A DNA stretch of 64,000 nucleotides from Pseudomonas sp. PSE14. GTDB taxonomy: Bacteria; Pseudomonadota; Gammaproteobacteria; Pseudomonadales; Pseudomonadaceae. The translations under genes were made by a program, and so were the position numbers. Positions 63,303-64,000 of this stretch are shown here, in pieces. The notes beneath the pieces are model-generated. The model was not told the origin of the DNA and made no database searches. It saw nothing but the letters and a program-made list of their open reading frames with translations. The stretch is from NCBI RefSeq assembly GCF_029203285.1, contig NZ_CP115669.1:3720001-3784000 (forward strand). Direction: 5' to 3'. Each line of letters starts with the position of its first letter. The first letter of the stretch is position 1.

Positions 63303-64000
63303 ATGCCCGACGGTTCGGAACCTTCCCGCCCCCGCATCCCCGGCACCGTCTGGGCGCTGGGCTTCGTCAGCCTGTTCATGGACGTCTCCTCGGAGCTGCT
63401 GCACAGCCTGCTGCCGCTGTTCCTGGTCGGCAGCCTGGGGCTGAGCATGGTCACCGTCGGCCTGATCGAAGGCATCGCCGAGGCCAGTGCGCTGATCGTC
63501 AAGGTGTTCTCCGGCGCCATCAGCGACTTCCTAGGCCGGCGCAAGGGTCTGGTGCTGTTCGGCTATGGCCTGGCTGCGCTGTCCAAGCCTCTGTTTCCGC
63601 TGGCCACCTCCGGCGAAGCCATCTTCACCGCGCGCCTGCTCGACCGCATCGGCAAAGGCATTCGCGGCGCCCCACGCGATGCGCTGATCGCCGATGTGGC
63701 ACCGCCTTCCATCCGCGGCGCCTGCTTCGGCCTGCGTCAATCGATGGATACCGTCGGCGCCTTCGCAGGCCCCTTGCTGGCGATCGCCCTGATGCTCTGG
63801 CTGGGCAACAACCTGCCGCTGGTGTTCTGGTTCGCCTGCATCCCGGCGGGCCTCGCGGTGTTGGCGATCATCTTCTTCGTCAAAGAGCCGGAGCATGCCG
63901 CCGGCCGTCACCGCTTCCGCTCACCGATCCATCGCGATGCGCTGCGCAGCTTCCCGGCGCGCTACTGGTGGGTGGTCGGGATCGGCGCGGTGTTCACCCT
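63303..64000 (+). CDS. MFS transporter, 3' end outside window
   Basis: The frame opens at ATG 63303 and runs off the window, giving 232 residues with about six membrane helices. MFS features are visible: the loop 2-3 motif GAISDFLGRRKGLVLFGY (about 69-86), LDRIGKGIRGAPRDALIAD (about 115-133, helix 4/5) and a central charged loop (KEPEHAAGRHRFRSP). The GKGIRGAPRDALIAD segment is typical of a widespread uncharacterised MFS branch; the substrate is unknown. Confidence 0.85.
   Translation, partial: MPDGSEPSRPRIPGTVWALGFVSLFMDVSSELLHSLLPLFLVGSLGLSMVTVGLIEGIAEASALIVKVFSGAISDFLGRRKGLVLFGYGLAALSKPLFPLATSGEAIFTARLLDRIGKGIRGAPRDALIADVAPPSIRGACFGLRQSMDTVGAFAGPLLAIALMLWLGNNLPLVFWFACIPAGLAVLAIIFFVKEPEHAAGRHRFRSPIHRDALRSFPARYWWVVGIGAVFT

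Overview
The window is a GC-rich Pseudomonas chromosome segment. From remembered gene order it is collinear with the P. aeruginosa PAO1 stretch from about PA1796 (folD) down to PA1755, so the organism probably belongs to or near the P. aeruginosa group (for example the nitroreducens/citronellolis/knackmussii lineage). Short palindromic REP pairs with the core GTAGGAGCGAGCTTGCTC recur five times and support a non-aeruginosa pseudomonad.

Positions 1-5817 are the right-hand part of an integrative element. It holds a 5'-truncated primase/helicase-type ATPase, a small unknown gene, a frameshifted membrane/DNA-binding gene, a tyrosine recombinase and a PD-(D/E)XK nuclease-like cargo gene. The element abuts the 3' end of tRNA-Leu(UAG), first of three minus-strand tRNAs (Leu, His, Arg) that share a strong promoter with a GC-rich discriminator.

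6400-18667 is housekeeping: folD, cysS, glnS, ppiB, lpxH, an SPFH protein, miaE, a tandem universal stress protein, a DUF1289 protein and acnB. The acnB leader carries a striking nested stem-loop.

18717-33056 is the nitrate assimilation locus: nasS-nasT (sensor and ANTAR antiterminator), nasA (nitrate transporter), a PP2C/Ser-Thr kinase fusion, nirB-nirD, the assimilatory nitrate reductase and cobA, which makes the siroheme precursor for NirB. Three sites (before nasS, nasA and nirB) combine a sigma-54 -24/-12 promoter, an AACGRM hexaloop hairpin and an intrinsic terminator, so NasT antitermination appears to act on all three, including nasST itself. A MITE-like element sits in the nasA leader, and a REPIN disrupts the kinase gene start.

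33126-37082 is the cell-envelope stress cluster oprF-sigX-cmpX-crfX-cmaX. It is followed by rraA, an alpha/beta hydrolase, ppsA and its regulator ppsR. 42328-48169 holds a DUF3300/DUF2950 pair and a three-gene retropepsin-like protease / membrane inactive-transglutaminase / ATP-grasp ligase system of unknown substrate.

48583-59409 is the most unusual block: five exported or outer-membrane proteins in a Fil/Fap-like order (small exported protein, C39 peptidase, coiled-coil beta-barrel, FadL-like barrel, WVD-repeat protein), followed by two tandem MalT/LAL-type LuxR regulators. The window ends with pabB, three kinds of REP repeat, thrH, cysH (iron-sulfur APS reductase), a CxxC thioredoxin-like protein and a truncated MFS transporter.
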